The notes: generated from the letters alone by a model not told the origin. 64,000 bases of DNA from Akkermansiaceae bacterium (GCA_025457665.1 JALOTY010000004.1:36993-100992); one strand, 5' to 3'; shown: positions 36,620 through 46,333, counted from the first letter of the stretch. Translations and numbers: made by a program.

Positions 36620-36961
36620 ATGTTAAAGGAACTCTCCAACCTGCAAATCGAGCAAGAACTCGGTCGTCGCCTGCGCCGTCGGCGCTTGGACTTGAACATC
36701 AGCCAAACCGCTTTGGCGGAGAAATGCGGCCTTGCCCGCCGCACGATCACTGCCGCGGAGAACGGTGAAGGCAGCACCCTCACCACCCTGGTGGCCCTGC
36801 TCCGCGGCCTGGACGCCCTCCATGAATGGGAAAGCTTCCTCGCAGACCCGGGCCCCAGCCCCATGATGCTCCTCAAGCTCCGGGAAAACCCACGGAAATA
36901 CGCCTCCAAACCCCGCAAGCCCCAGCCCGCTACAGAGTGGAAATGGGGAGACGAAAAGTAA
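36620..36961 (+). CDS. hipB: HipB-like XRE-family antitoxin
   Basis: This 113-residue DNA-binding protein has an XRE helix-turn-helix at about residues 15-70: LGRRLRRRRLDLNISQTALA, EKCGLARRTITAAENGEG and STLTTLVALLRGLDALHEW. A Pro/Lys-rich tail follows (KYASKPRKPQPATEWKWG). It lies 18 bp upstream of hipA, the standard antitoxin-first order. HipB neutralises HipA and represses its own operon. The start ATG at 36620 lies just after the inverted repeats listed as operators. Confidence 0.88.
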   Translation: MLKELSNLQIEQELGRRLRRRRLDLNISQTALAEKCGLARRTITAAENGEGSTLTTLVALLRGLDALHEWESFLADPGPSPMMLLKLRENPRKYASKPRKPQPATEWKWGDEK

Positions 36962-36979
36962 GCCCACGGCACGCACCCC

Positions 36980-38263
36980 ATGACCCTCGCTGAAATCCAC
37001 CTCTACGAGACGCGCATCGGCGCCGTGTCCTGGGATCCGTCACGGGAGCTGGGGACTTTCGAATACGATTCGGGCTTCCTCGGCAGCGGCATCGAGGTCT
37101 CCCCCGTCCACCTCCCCCTGCGCCCCGGCCGTTTCACTTTCCCGGATCTCCCGCGCGAAACCTTCAAGGGCCTGCCCGGCTTGCTGGCCGATGCCCTGCC
37201 TGACAAATTCGGCAACCTCCTCATCGATCAATGGCTCGCCCGCCAAGGCCGCAGCGCAGCGTCCTTTGATCCGGTCGAACGCCTTTGCTACCTCGGCACC
37301 CGCGCCATGGGCGCGCTCGAGTTCCGCCCCGCCATCCTCAGCGCCGGACCATCGGAGCACCTCCACCTCGAAGAGTTGGTCAAACTCGCCAGCGCCGCCC
37401 TCGCCTCCCGCGATGCCCTCCACGCCAATCTCAGCCAAACCCCGGAAGCCCTCGCCACCATCCTCCGCGTCGGCACTTCCGCCGGTGGCGCCCGCGCCAA
37501 GGCCGTGATCCACTGGAACCCCGAAACCGGTGAAGTGAAATCCGGCCAGGTCGCTCCCGATCCCGGTTTCGAAGCGTGGTTGCTGAAATTCGATGGCGTC
37601 GCCGAAAACCGCGACAAGGAACTCCACGACCCGCTCGGCTTCGGCCGCATCGAATTCTCCTATCATCTCATGGCCCGCGAGGCCGGGATCACCATGAGCG
37701 ATTGCCGCCTGTTAGAGGAGAACGGCCGCGCCCATTTCATGACCCGCCGCTTCGATCGCAATGAAAAGGGCGGCAAGTTCCACGTTCAGAGCCTTTGCGG
37801 CATCGCCCACTTCGATTTCAACCAGGCCGGTGCCTATTCCTACGAGCAGGCCTTCCAAACCGGCTTCCGCCTCGGCCTGCCGCAGGAAGACATCACGGAA
37901 ATGTTCCGCCGGGCTGTCTTCAACATCCTCTCCCGCAATCAGGACGACCACACCAAGAACATCGCCTTCATCATGGACCGCCGCGGCCAGTGGCGGCTCG
38001 CTCCGGCCTTCGATGTCGTTTATGCTTACAATCCCTCCGGTGCCTGGACCTCACGACATCAGATGAGCCTGAATGGCAAACGCGATGATTTCACGCCGGA
38101 TGACCTCATCACCGCCGCCGGTCAGGCCAATCTCCGGCCCGCCAAGGCCAAACACATCCTCAGCACAGTGCGCTCCGCCATCTCCCATTGGCCGGATCAT
38201 GCCGCCGTCGCCGGCATCGATCCCGCCACCGTGGAAAGCATCCGCAGCAGCCTCCGTATCTAA
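36980..38263 (+). CDS. hipA: HipA-type serine/threonine kinase toxin
   Basis: This 427-residue protein has the HipA N-terminal domain (PLRPGRFTFPDLPRETFKGL, LPGLLADALPDKFGN) and the kinase core. The ATP-site lysine is in GTSAGGARAKAVIHW (about K174). LSRNQDDHTKNIAF gives the catalytic loop (N320, D322/D323, H324, with Lys and Asn following), and APAFDVVYAYNP is the Mg-binding loop. All catalytic elements look intact, so the toxin is probably active. E. coli HipA phosphorylates glutamyl-tRNA synthetase; the target here is not known. An ASAGS-type clamp is not needed for the call. A long hairpin terminator follows. Confidence 0.92.
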   Translation: MTLAEIHLYETRIGAVSWDPSRELGTFEYDSGFLGSGIEVSPVHLPLRPGRFTFPDLPRETFKGLPGLLADALPDKFGNLLIDQWLARQGRSAASFDPVERLCYLGTRAMGALEFRPAILSAGPSEHLHLEELVKLASAALASRDALHANLSQTPEALATILRVGTSAGGARAKAVIHWNPETGEVKSGQVAPDPGFEAWLLKFDGVAENRDKELHDPLGFGRIEFSYHLMAREAGITMSDCRLLEENGRAHFMTRRFDRNEKGGKFHVQSLCGIAHFDFNQAGAYSYEQAFQTGFRLGLPQEDITEMFRRAVFNILSRNQDDHTKNIAFIMDRRGQWRLAPAFDVVYAYNPSGAWTSRHQMSLNGKRDDFTPDDLITAAGQANLRPAKAKHILSTVRSAISHWPDHAAVAGIDPATVESIRSSLRI

Positions 38264-38289
38264 CAGATTTACCATTGTCCCGAAAAAGG

Positions 38290-38334
38290 AAATCGGCTCA
38301 CAAACTCCCCCCGGAGTTCGTGAGCCGATTTTCT
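38290..38334 (+). terminator. Long hairpin terminator after hipA
   Basis: An 18-bp stem with one A.C mismatch (AATCGGCTCAC... / ...GTGAGCCGATT) around a CCCC loop is followed by TTCTCTT, 27 bp after the hipA stop. It may also act for the convergent AddA-like gene, whose 3' end is at 38481. Confidence 0.8.
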
Positions 38335-38480
38335 CTTGTCCCTGTGGTGTGTGAAACCGGGCTCAGCCGGCACCACCCGACCCCCCGGTCCGGTGACGCC
38401 TGCGTCGCTGACACCCGCAAGATGCCTGAATCCCTCCGCCACTTCCATTCCGTGATGAAGGATGCACGATCGCGGATCAC

Positions 38481-41477
38481 TCAAACTTGTATCCACTTCC
38501 GCCACTTCGTGCTCAACATAAGGGCTTCGATTTCCGCTTCCGGATAGATCCGGCTCAGGACCTCACGATACGCCGACATCTGCCCCTCATACCTTTCACG
38601 CAATTCCTCGGGATCAGCCACGGCATCGGTTTTGAAATCGATGATCCACACCCGCCGCCCATCGCCGGAAACATGGAGTCGATCCAGCACCCCGCTCCAC
38701 CAACGACCTTCGATGATCGCCTCCACCGACTGTTCGCGGAAAAGTTTCATATCACGCCCCTCGCGACAGAATACCCCGCGAATCTCCGGCACCTCTAGTA
38801 ATTCGCCGACCAGCTTGCCCGCCGCCGTCGCGGGAAGGACCGCAGGCTCTTCATCGATCCAGCCGATGCCCTCGAAGACCTCATGCACCTCGCTGCCAAA
38901 GACCTTGCCGGAAGAGGAATCCATGGATCGACCGACCATCCCTGCCTTGACGCTGCTCGCCGTCGAGCGACTGCGCATCGGCTTGGCGGGTGCCAGTTGC
39001 GGCCTCGGGGAAACAGGCATTGGCGTCCGCTCGCCGATTTCTTCATACCATCCCACATCGCCCGTTTGCCAAATCCTCTGCCCACCTTCGAGCCCCAACG
39101 ACTGCCGGATCCAGTTCGCTGGCGAGGCGTGAGATTCCGATTCCTTGCGGGAATCCGGCACTGCGGGCAAAAGCACATAGAGACCGCGTTTTGCCCGGGT
39201 GAGAGCCACGTAGAGCACACACATCGCCTCATAACATTGCCCCGCCGCCCATTCCTGCTCGGCATCCCGCAGCACTGGAAACTGCCCCCTCACCCAGGCT
39301 GCCGGATTCTGCAGCACCCAGCCATCGCCCGCGGTGATCCCGAACTTGCCGGCATTCGGCACCTGCTTGTCCTCGATCTCGGGCAGGACCACGACATCGA
39401 ATCCCAGTCCCTTGGATTTGTGAATCGTCATCACCTGCACCGCTGCCACGCCCGGACTCTGCGATACTTCCAGGCCCTCCACCCACGCCAGAGCCGCCCT
39501 GGCCCCGCATAGGCCCGCCGCATCGAAGGCCGACCATGCACCTAACAGGTCCGCCGCACGCCGCCTGCCAAAATCCGACAAATCCTCCCACAAGGGCTCC
39601 ACCACCGCACGCATCATCCCCGCGATTCCGTGGGCCGATGCCTCCGCCAACAAACCCTCCCAGCGCGTCCAGTCGTTTTCATACTGCGATTGCAGTACTT
39701 GCTCGATCGGTGACATCCGCAGCACCGACCTCTGAAAGTCATCGGCAGGATCCGCCAACCAGCCTGCCAGCGCCACCAGAGCCACTCCCACCGGGTGGTC
39801 CTCACCCGGCCGACGCACGCCTTCCTCGATCACATCAAAACCCTCGGACCGCAGTTTCTCCGCCACCGTCCGAAGTTGATCATTGGTCCGCACCAGCACT
39901 CCGCAAGTCAGCTCACGCTGCCCCACGCCGATTTCCCGCAGGATCGCCACCAGCCGGTCATGCCGCTCCTCCGCCTCGCCATCGATGATTTCCACACGGC
40001 TCTCCCCGGTCATCGCCGCCCTTGCCGGCACATGTTCTTCCCACGGCCAACGCTCCGCCACTTCCCTGCCGAACAGGTTTCGCAAGGTCTCCATGTCACC
40101 GCACACCTGGTTCACCAAGGCCAATACCGCCTCGCAGGACCGCCAGGAATCGGGCATGGATGCCAAGGTCATTTCACTCCCATACCGCTGCCGCACGCGC
40201 TCGAACAAACGCACATCCCCCCCGCGCCAGCCATAGATCGCCTGCTTCACGTCCCCCACCACAAAAAGCGATCCCGCAGGATCACTCGCCGCTTCATCGA
40301 GCAGCGGCTCCATCCCCCGCCACTCGGCCGGGCTGGTGTCCTGAAACTCATCTAACAACCAATGCTGATACCGCGCATCGAGCCGGAAATCCACGGCCTC
40401 CCGTCGCAAGCGCTGTTCCTCGTTTTCCATCCACCGGCCCATCAGGACCTTGACGTCATCGAATCCCAGCATCCCCCTCCGCCTCAAGCGCCGCTCGCAT
40501 TCCTGATCGTAACGCGCCACCAGCTCGATCACCGCCCGTGTCCGCCCTACCGCCGCCGCAAGTTCACAGGCGGCAAGCAGCTTCATGGTCTCCGCCATTC
40601 TCGCCTCCAGTTCCGGCCCATGGCGGAAGACCTTGTAGTGCTTGAGTTCCAGCGGTGCCCGCCCCGATGCCCATTCCACCCACGCATCAAACATTCCGCC
40701 CGCACGGTCCAGCGATCCGCTGCCGATGCCATGTGCGGCGATCGCCTCCACCATTTTTGCAAAGGCCGCAGGCTGCCGTTTGTCGGTCCATTCGATGCCC
40801 TCCGCCGCCTTCATCATCGCCACAGCCAGCCCCTGTTTCCGCTCTTCCCACACCCTCACCGCAGTCTCTTCTTCGGGCTCGTAGGCACTCAACGCCGCGC
40901 CCGACTTCCACAGACCGTGCCACTGTTGGAAAAAGCCTCCCAAAGACCGCGCCACGCCGCGTTCATCACGTCCTATCGTCGCCCGCCGGAAAGCGTGCAG
41001 GAAACCCTCCGCCTCCTCCCCATCCAGCGCGTTGCCCAAAATGTCCGTAAGGATCTCCTCCAGCGCTGCTTCAAGCTTCGGACCCTGCACCAACTCGAAT
41101 TTCCCGCCGGTCAGACCCAGCTCATACTGGAAACCTCGTACCACGCGCGCGAAAAACCCGTCCATCGTCCCCAGATTGAATCGCGGCAGGGCCCGCACGA
41201 CTTTCTCTAACACCTCCATGGGATCCAAAGGCTGCCCCACGTCCTTGCTCAATCTCCCGGCTTTCGATTCATCGAGCACCGCTTCGCCCAGCTTCGATAA
41301 AACAGAATCCGCAAACTCGCCGGCCGCCTTGCGCGTGAAGGTCAGCGCCACGATCGATTCCGGGTTCACGCCCATCGCTCCCACCAGCCCGATCACCCGG
41401 TTGCCCAACTGATAGGTTTTGCCGGACCCGGCGGAGGCCAGGATCATCAGGTTCTTGCTCAGGATCTCGATCTTCAT
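38481..41477 (-). CDS. AddA-like UvrD/Rep helicase-nuclease
   Basis: This 998-residue protein is a superfamily 1 helicase with a C-terminal nuclease. Walker A ASAGSGKTYQLG is at residues 14-25, VALTFTRKAAGEFADSV is motif Ia, WLLDEFQDTSPAEW motif II, VGDVKQAIYGWRGGDV motif III, VMTIHKSKGLGFDVVVLPE motif V and VALTRAKRGLYVLLP motif VI. The C-terminal PD-(D/E)xK nuclease is visible as VHEVFEG and VWIIDFKTD. In the AddAB/RecB group it would resect double-strand ends before RecA loading. The start ATG overlaps the AddB-like stop by 4 bp. Confidence 0.9.
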   Translation of the reverse strand: MKIEILSKNLMILASAGSGKTYQLGNRVIGLVGAMGVNPESIVALTFTRKAAGEFADSVLSKLGEAVLDESKAGRLSKDVGQPLDPMEVLEKVVRALPRFNLGTMDGFFARVVRGFQYELGLTGGKFELVQGPKLEAALEEILTDILGNALDGEEAEGFLHAFRRATIGRDERGVARSLGGFFQQWHGLWKSGAALSAYEPEEETAVRVWEERKQGLAVAMMKAAEGIEWTDKRQPAAFAKMVEAIAAHGIGSGSLDRAGGMFDAWVEWASGRAPLELKHYKVFRHGPELEARMAETMKLLAACELAAAVGRTRAVIELVARYDQECERRLRRRGMLGFDDVKVLMGRWMENEEQRLRREAVDFRLDARYQHWLLDEFQDTSPAEWRGMEPLLDEAASDPAGSLFVVGDVKQAIYGWRGGDVRLFERVRQRYGSEMTLASMPDSWRSCEAVLALVNQVCGDMETLRNLFGREVAERWPWEEHVPARAAMTGESRVEIIDGEAEERHDRLVAILREIGVGQRELTCGVLVRTNDQLRTVAEKLRSEGFDVIEEGVRRPGEDHPVGVALVALAGWLADPADDFQRSVLRMSPIEQVLQSQYENDWTRWEGLLAEASAHGIAGMMRAVVEPLWEDLSDFGRRRAADLLGAWSAFDAAGLCGARAALAWVEGLEVSQSPGVAAVQVMTIHKSKGLGFDVVVLPEIEDKQVPNAGKFGITAGDGWVLQNPAAWVRGQFPVLRDAEQEWAAGQCYEAMCVLYVALTRAKRGLYVLLPAVPDSRKESESHASPANWIRQSLGLEGGQRIWQTGDVGWYEEIGERTPMPVSPRPQLAPAKPMRSRSTASSVKAGMVGRSMDSSSGKVFGSEVHEVFEGIGWIDEEPAVLPATAAGKLVGELLEVPEIRGVFCREGRDMKLFREQSVEAIIEGRWWSGVLDRLHVSGDGRRVWIIDFKTDAVADPEELRERYEGQMSAYREVLSRIYPEAEIEALMLSTKWRKWIQV

Positions 41478-44140
41478 GCGTCAGCACTCCTTTCCATCAT
41501 CTCGCCCAAGGGACGCCCCATCGCCAGCACCTCGAAGTCATCATACTGCACCCGCTCGTCCGCCGGACCAAAGTTCCCGGCCTTCACCTGGGCGATGATC
41601 CACCGCGCGCAGGACATCGCCGCATCCCGGTCGTCCGTATCAAAATCCGGCCACAGCGAAAGCCCGGTCTCCCCCTCCGTCGCCCCCAGCACCAGATAGC
41701 CGAGTTCATCCACACTGCCCAGAAAGCTCGCATAGAGCGGGACCTGCAAATTGGTCCATCGCGCCGGTTTGCCTTTCGAGTTCCGGCACAACACGGCATC
41801 GACGTTTTCCAAATGTTCGGGAAGCCGCGTGTTCGCCCTCATTTCCAGGCGGTGATCCTTCTCCACATCCTTCTTTTCCTGATAGGTCTTGTAATCCACC
41901 ACCCGCACCCGGCCGTCCTCATGTTCATCGATCCGGTCCACCTTGCCCACCAACTCCACACCATCGACATCGATCACGTATTTCCTCTCCACCTCGCGCA
42001 CCCGCCAACCCTCGGCCCGCAAACAGGCCTGTTGCCGGGCAAACCACCCGAGCCTCTGCCTCGCCCCATCCATCTGGATGCGCACGGCAAGGGGCGGCGA
42101 GGCACCGTGTCGCTCGGTGACAACTCTAACAAGTTCATCGAACAACCATTCCTCCAGAGCCTCGGTTTTGGAAAACTCCCTCGCCTCGGCATCTCTTCCC
42201 CAACGCTCCAGCACGAGGTGGATGACATTGCCGAAATCGCGGGCATTCCATTCCACCCTTTCGCCCTCCCGGCCATACATGCCCACGCCATGCTTGAGAA
42301 AAAATCGCAAGGGACAGGCGAGAAAATCCCGCAGCGCCGTGACACTCAGGCGGGCTTTCACCGGCACTTCCGGCAGCCGCCACTTCCAGTCCGCCACCCA
42401 CGACATCCCTGCATCCGGCGGTTCCACATCGCGGAAAAGTTCCTTCACCCTCCTCGCCAGTTCCGCACCCCTCGCCGCGAGCAGCAGCCTGGATGGCAGC
42501 AAGGCATCGCCATTCCCGCCCGACTTGCCGAGCAGCATCCCCACCTTTTCCCGCGAAGCGACCAAGGCATGGAAAAGATACGCATCCCGCGAGGCACGGC
42601 GTCGATCGGATGTCAGGCCTAACAGCTCTCTCACCCCATCACTCAACCACGCATCTCCCGCTGCGGAAGCCGGCACCCGACCTTCGTTCATTCCACAAAC
42701 GATCAGATGGCGGCCGGGCTCATGCAGCAGTTCCAGCCACCCCATGACGTCCGCCACCCGCGCCTCCGGAACCTCGGGCACCGGGTCCGGAAGCTCGGCC
42801 ATCAGCAGGTCCAGCCAGAATCCCGCATCCCGCGAAACCCGACCGATCACTTCCGCCATCTCCTGCATCCAGCCCCGCACCCCGACCCAGTCTCCTTGGG
42901 GATCCACTCTCTCTAACAGCCTCGCCATCGCCTCGCCGAAGGGCTGCCGAAGGAAGAACCCGCGTGCGACTCCGAGCTTCTCCATGGTTTCGGCCGCCCG
43001 CGGTGGTGGCAGTTCCTCGCCCCCCGCATGCCGTGGCTTTTCGAGTTCTTCGACGCGCTTCACATCCTCGCCCGTGGCTGCCAGCCATTGGTCGCGCATG
43101 ATGGACAGCTCGCGCACCCGCTGGTGTCGCCAGCCGCCTACGATGCCGGAACTTTCCGGCGCACCGAGCAGATCGATCGCCGCCGCCACGCCGGGTTTTG
43201 CCAACCACGCCCGCCAAAGCGAAAGCCAGGAACGCTCGGCCGAAACCCGTCTGCCCGCCGGATTGTGCAGCAGCCATCCAGCCCGTCCAAAAGCCTCCAC
43301 CAAGGCATCGGCCACTTCCTCATCCGCCGTCCCGAGCGCCAGATCACCCGCACCTGTCCCCGCCTGCGCCACCTGTTCCACGGCTCTTGCCGCCTGCTGC
43401 CGCGGGTCCGCCACCAACTCCACCGTCCCGGGAAAAGGCAGCTCCCGCTCCGCCCACGCATCCGGCATCGGCCGTCCCCAGAGGTCGAAGTCTTCACTCT
43501 GCGGCGCGGCGATAAGAAAAACCGCATCCGCCCCTTCCAGCCTCTTTGCCGCCGCCTCCGGCAAATCCGGCACGCCGGCCAGCACCACTTTCCCCGCTAC
43601 CGGCTGCCGCGCCAGATCCTCGATCGCCCGCGATCGTCCCCGCAGCCCCCAGGAGCCGAGAAACGCTTCCTTGCGTCGCCACAGATCCGCCAATTGCCCC
43701 CAGCGATCCGCCTCCACCGATTTCCCCATCCGCCGCGCGCCGGACTCCAAGGTCAGCGCCGCTTCCTGCAAAGAACGTTCCAGTGCCACCAAGGACCTCG
43801 CCAAGGCCATGGCCCAGCCGCGACCTTCACCCGCATCCGGAGCCACGGGAAAGACCTGCGAAAACTCCGTCCAGTCATCGACCTCCTCCAAGGCCTCGAC
43901 CCACGCCAGCACCTCGGCCGCTCCCGGGGCACACTCGATCTCGAGAAACCATCCCGGCGTCACCACCCGCGGCGCCAGACAAGGTCCGCGCTCCGCCAGC
44001 GCCTCTCGCAGACGCCGCCCGGACTGCGCCGTCGGCACCACCACCACCCACTCCGCCATTTCCTCCCGCCGTTCCCACAGCCAGTCCACCACGCGAACCA
44101 GAAGCGGCTCATCCCAGCCAAGAAAAACGCGACGACTCAT
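41474..44140 (-). CDS. AddB-like PD-(D/E)xK nuclease subunit
   Basis: This 888-residue protein starts MSRRVFLGWDEPLLVRVVDW. It lacks a good Walker A motif in its N-terminal half, consistent with the inactivated helicase of AddB. The C-terminal nuclease is clear: ACPLRFFLKHGVGM, FGNVIHLVLERWG, VGKVDRIDEHEDGRVRVVDYKT. The Cys cluster (C-x2-C-x5-C) that holds an iron-sulfur staple in classical AddB is not seen near the C-terminus. It is coupled to the AddA-like gene by a 4-bp overlap. A longer frame from a GTG at 44200 is possible. Confidence 0.85.
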   Translation of the reverse strand: MSRRVFLGWDEPLLVRVVDWLWERREEMAEWVVVVPTAQSGRRLREALAERGPCLAPRVVTPGWFLEIECAPGAAEVLAWVEALEEVDDWTEFSQVFPVAPDAGEGRGWAMALARSLVALERSLQEAALTLESGARRMGKSVEADRWGQLADLWRRKEAFLGSWGLRGRSRAIEDLARQPVAGKVVLAGVPDLPEAAAKRLEGADAVFLIAAPQSEDFDLWGRPMPDAWAERELPFPGTVELVADPRQQAARAVEQVAQAGTGAGDLALGTADEEVADALVEAFGRAGWLLHNPAGRRVSAERSWLSLWRAWLAKPGVAAAIDLLGAPESSGIVGGWRHQRVRELSIMRDQWLAATGEDVKRVEELEKPRHAGGEELPPPRAAETMEKLGVARGFFLRQPFGEAMARLLERVDPQGDWVGVRGWMQEMAEVIGRVSRDAGFWLDLLMAELPDPVPEVPEARVADVMGWLELLHEPGRHLIVCGMNEGRVPASAAGDAWLSDGVRELLGLTSDRRRASRDAYLFHALVASREKVGMLLGKSGGNGDALLPSRLLLAARGAELARRVKELFRDVEPPDAGMSWVADWKWRLPEVPVKARLSVTALRDFLACPLRFFLKHGVGMYGREGERVEWNARDFGNVIHLVLERWGRDAEAREFSKTEALEEWLFDELVRVVTERHGASPPLAVRIQMDGARQRLGWFARQQACLRAEGWRVREVERKYVIDVDGVELVGKVDRIDEHEDGRVRVVDYKTYQEKKDVEKDHRLEMRANTRLPEHLENVDAVLCRNSKGKPARWTNLQVPLYASFLGSVDELGYLVLGATEGETGLSLWPDFDTDDRDAAMSCARWIIAQVKAGNFGPADERVQYDDFEVLAMGRPLGEMMERSADA

Positions 44141-44212
44141 CGCCGGAAAAATGCGGAAGCCCGCCCGCCAGCGAAAGCAAATACCATCCCCCTGGACCAC
44201 TTCGGCCGCGGC

Positions 44213-45136
44213 CTATCCCTCCGCCCCGCAGTCCCATGCCGCCACCACGATCCGCGCGATCCCGGCAAAGGTCTCTTCGATCAAACTCGGCTTCCGCCCC
44301 CGCGCCCAGTAAGTCCGCCACTCCCGCCTCACCGGCTCCGGGCCCAGAGGCACGCTCGCCAGAGTGCCTTCCTCCAGTTCCTTGCGGGCCGACCATCGGG
44401 CCACCAAACCCACGCCGAGGCCCACTTTGGACATTTCCTTGATCGACTCCATGTCGCCTAACAGCAGCGGCTCGCGCAGCTTGATGCCCAGGCCGGCGAA
44501 GTAACGTTCGACCAATCGACGGGTCTCCGTCGCCCGTGCATGAATCATGAATTGCGCGGACTCGATCTCCGCTTTGGAAATCATCTCGCGCCCCGCCCAC
44601 GGATGCTGGGGAGGCACCACAAAAAGCATGCTGTCATGAAACAAGGGGCACGACTCCAGTTCCGCCCCCTCTTTCACCCGCACGCCGAAAACCAGATCCA
44701 GCTCCCTTTCCTCCAGCCGCCCCAACAAGGCCGCCGTGTCCCCCGCTTCGATCTGCGGCTCGCAGCGCGGAAAACAGTCGCGGAACTCGCGGACCACCGT
44801 GGGCAGAAGAAACTGACATAGCGAATGCGGCGCACCCACCCTCACCCGCGCCTGCCCCCAGCGCTTCAGCCCATCCAGCTCCCTCACCGCCTGTTCCAGC
44901 TCGCCCAATACCCGGCGGCATCGATGCAGGAAAATTTCACCCTCCCTCGTCATCACCACCTTGCGCCCCAGCCGATTCAGCAACACACACCCCAACTGCT
45001 CCTCCAAGGCGCGCATGGAATGGCTGATCGCTGATTGGGTCAGAAACAGTTTTTTCGCCGCCAAGGTGAAGCTGCCCTCGTCCACCACGGAGACGAAGGA
45101 TCGGATCTGCCGCAGATCTGGCAGGCGGTCAGTCAT
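44213..45136 (-). CDS. LysR-family transcriptional regulator
   Basis: This 307-residue regulator has a winged HTH at residues 6-65 (QIRSFVSVVDEGSFTLAAKK, LFLTQSAISHSMRALEEQLG, LLNRLGRKVVMTREGE) and a LysR substrate-binding domain (RVRVGAPHSLCQFLLPTVV, ELDLVFGVRV, VGLGVGLVARW). It is divergent from an NrtA-like binding-protein gene, and a perfect 7-11-7 palindrome lies between them. By usual LysR logic it regulates that neighbour in response to a small ligand; the ligand is unknown. Confidence 0.93.
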   Translation of the reverse strand: MTDRLPDLRQIRSFVSVVDEGSFTLAAKKLFLTQSAISHSMRALEEQLGCVLLNRLGRKVVMTREGEIFLHRCRRVLGELEQAVRELDGLKRWGQARVRVGAPHSLCQFLLPTVVREFRDCFPRCEPQIEAGDTAALLGRLEERELDLVFGVRVKEGAELESCPLFHDSMLFVVPPQHPWAGREMISKAEIESAQFMIHARATETRRLVERYFAGLGIKLREPLLLGDMESIKEMSKVGLGVGLVARWSARKELEEGTLASVPLGPEPVRREWRTYWARGRKPSLIEETFAGIARIVVAAWDCGAEG

Positions 45137-45179
45137 GAAGTTGTTTCATCGATGATTCCGCCAGAAAACAGCATGACGC

Positions 45180-45204
45180 ATGCCAATGGTCCCGAACTTG
45201 GCAT
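45180..45204. promoter_or_regulatory. Palindromic LysR-type operator between divergent genes
   Basis: ATGCCAA and TTGGCAT form a perfect inverted repeat with an 11-bp spacer (45180-45186 and 45198-45204). Size and spacing are typical of LysR recognition boxes. It lies 43 bp from the LysR start and 20 bp before the ATG at 45225 of the opposite gene. Confidence 0.7.
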
Positions 45205-45224
45205 TCCTTAAGCTTTGTCGACGC

Positions 45225-46259
45225 ATGCCTTCATTGGACTCGCGATCTCCCATCCGGCTGGCCTTTGTCCCCCTCAGTGATTGTGCCCCGGTTGCGGTCG
45301 CCCAGGAGCTTGGCATCTTCACGAAATACGGCCTCAACGTCCGCCTTTCCCGCCTGCCCGGCTGGGCCACCGTTCGCGATTTGTTCCTCTATGGGGAACT
45401 CGATGCCGCCCAATCCATCGCCGGCATCGCCTTCCACCTCTCCCTCGGTCTCAGCCGCGTGCGTCGCGATGTCGCCGTGCCCCTCATCCTCAGCGCCCAT
45501 GGAAATGCCATCACGCTCTCCCGCGAACTCCCGCCGGAAGCCGTCGGCCGCGGTGACAAACTCGCCTCATTCATCCGCCACCGCTGGAAAAAGGACCGCC
45601 CGCTCACCCTCGCCGCCGCCCACCGCGATTCCTCCCACCACATCCTCCTGCTCGGCTGGCTCCGCCGTCATGGACTCGTCCCCGGCGAAGACCTCGAAAT
45701 CGTCTTCCTCCCGCCCCCCCTCATGCCCTCGAATCTTGAGGCCGGGCACATCGATGGCTACTGCGTCGGCGAACCCTGGAACTCGGAAAGCATCCTCGCC
45801 GGCATCGGCTGGTGCCCGGTCACCTCGGCCGAACTCTCCACCGGTCACCCGGAAAAAATCCTTTTGCTCGATGGCAGTTTCATCGGCGAACGGCGCGATG
45901 AATCCATCGCCCTCGGTGCCGCCCTGCTCGACTCCTGCCGCCTTTGCCAGGAGCCGGCTTTCCGGAAAGAACTCATCCGCATCCTCGCCCGCCCCGAATA
46001 CACCGGCTGCTCGGAAACCACCCTGCGAAACAGCCTCGGTCCGGTCTTCAATACCGGTCACGGCGAGATCGATGCCTCGCGCCTCCACCTCTTCTACGGC
46101 GGCGATCTGAATTGCCCGACGGTGGAAAAAGCCTCCTGGTTCCTCTCCAGCATGCGCGGCGCCAATCTCCTGCCCGAAGACATCACCGCATCGACCCTCA
46201 CCCGGCTTTACCGACGCGATCTCTACAAGCTCTCGGAAAACGCCCTCCTCCCGGCCTGA
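45225..46259 (+). CDS. NrtA/CmpA/NasS-like solute-binding protein, no signal peptide
   Basis: This 344-residue protein has a periplasmic-binding-protein type II fold of the nitrate/bicarbonate group: IRLAFVPLSDCAPVAVAQEL, GIFTKYGLNVRLSRLPGWAT, LDAAQSIAGIAFHLSLGL, HIDGYCVGEPWNSESI. It has no signal peptide, like the cytoplasmic nitrate sensor NasS and unlike the exported NrtA. I placed the start at ATG 45225 because the upstream ATG at 45180 is part of the operator palindrome. No NasT, permease or ATPase gene follows. The LysR neighbour suggests ligand-responsive control; a nitrate ligand is inference from family. Confidence 0.8.
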   Translation: MPSLDSRSPIRLAFVPLSDCAPVAVAQELGIFTKYGLNVRLSRLPGWATVRDLFLYGELDAAQSIAGIAFHLSLGLSRVRRDVAVPLILSAHGNAITLSRELPPEAVGRGDKLASFIRHRWKKDRPLTLAAAHRDSSHHILLLGWLRRHGLVPGEDLEIVFLPPPLMPSNLEAGHIDGYCVGEPWNSESILAGIGWCPVTSAELSTGHPEKILLLDGSFIGERRDESIALGAALLDSCRLCQEPAFRKELIRILARPEYTGCSETTLRNSLGPVFNTGHGEIDASRLHLFYGGDLNCPTVEKASWFLSSMRGANLLPEDITASTLTRLYRRDLYKLSENALLPA

Positions 46260-46333
46260 CTCTCCACGCCGGATGCCGACTCCGCCAAACTTCGCACTTG
46301 GCCCCCACGCATCCCCGGGGGCATCTTGAAGCC

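Noticed and set aside
41943..44312. 789-codon open frame on the plus strand
   Set aside because: Antisense of the AddB-like gene; the product is Ser/Pro/Arg-rich and has no motif.
45944..46333. N-terminal extension of glgB
   Set aside because: It overlaps the NrtA-like gene in another frame; the branching enzyme starts at MDSTAP.
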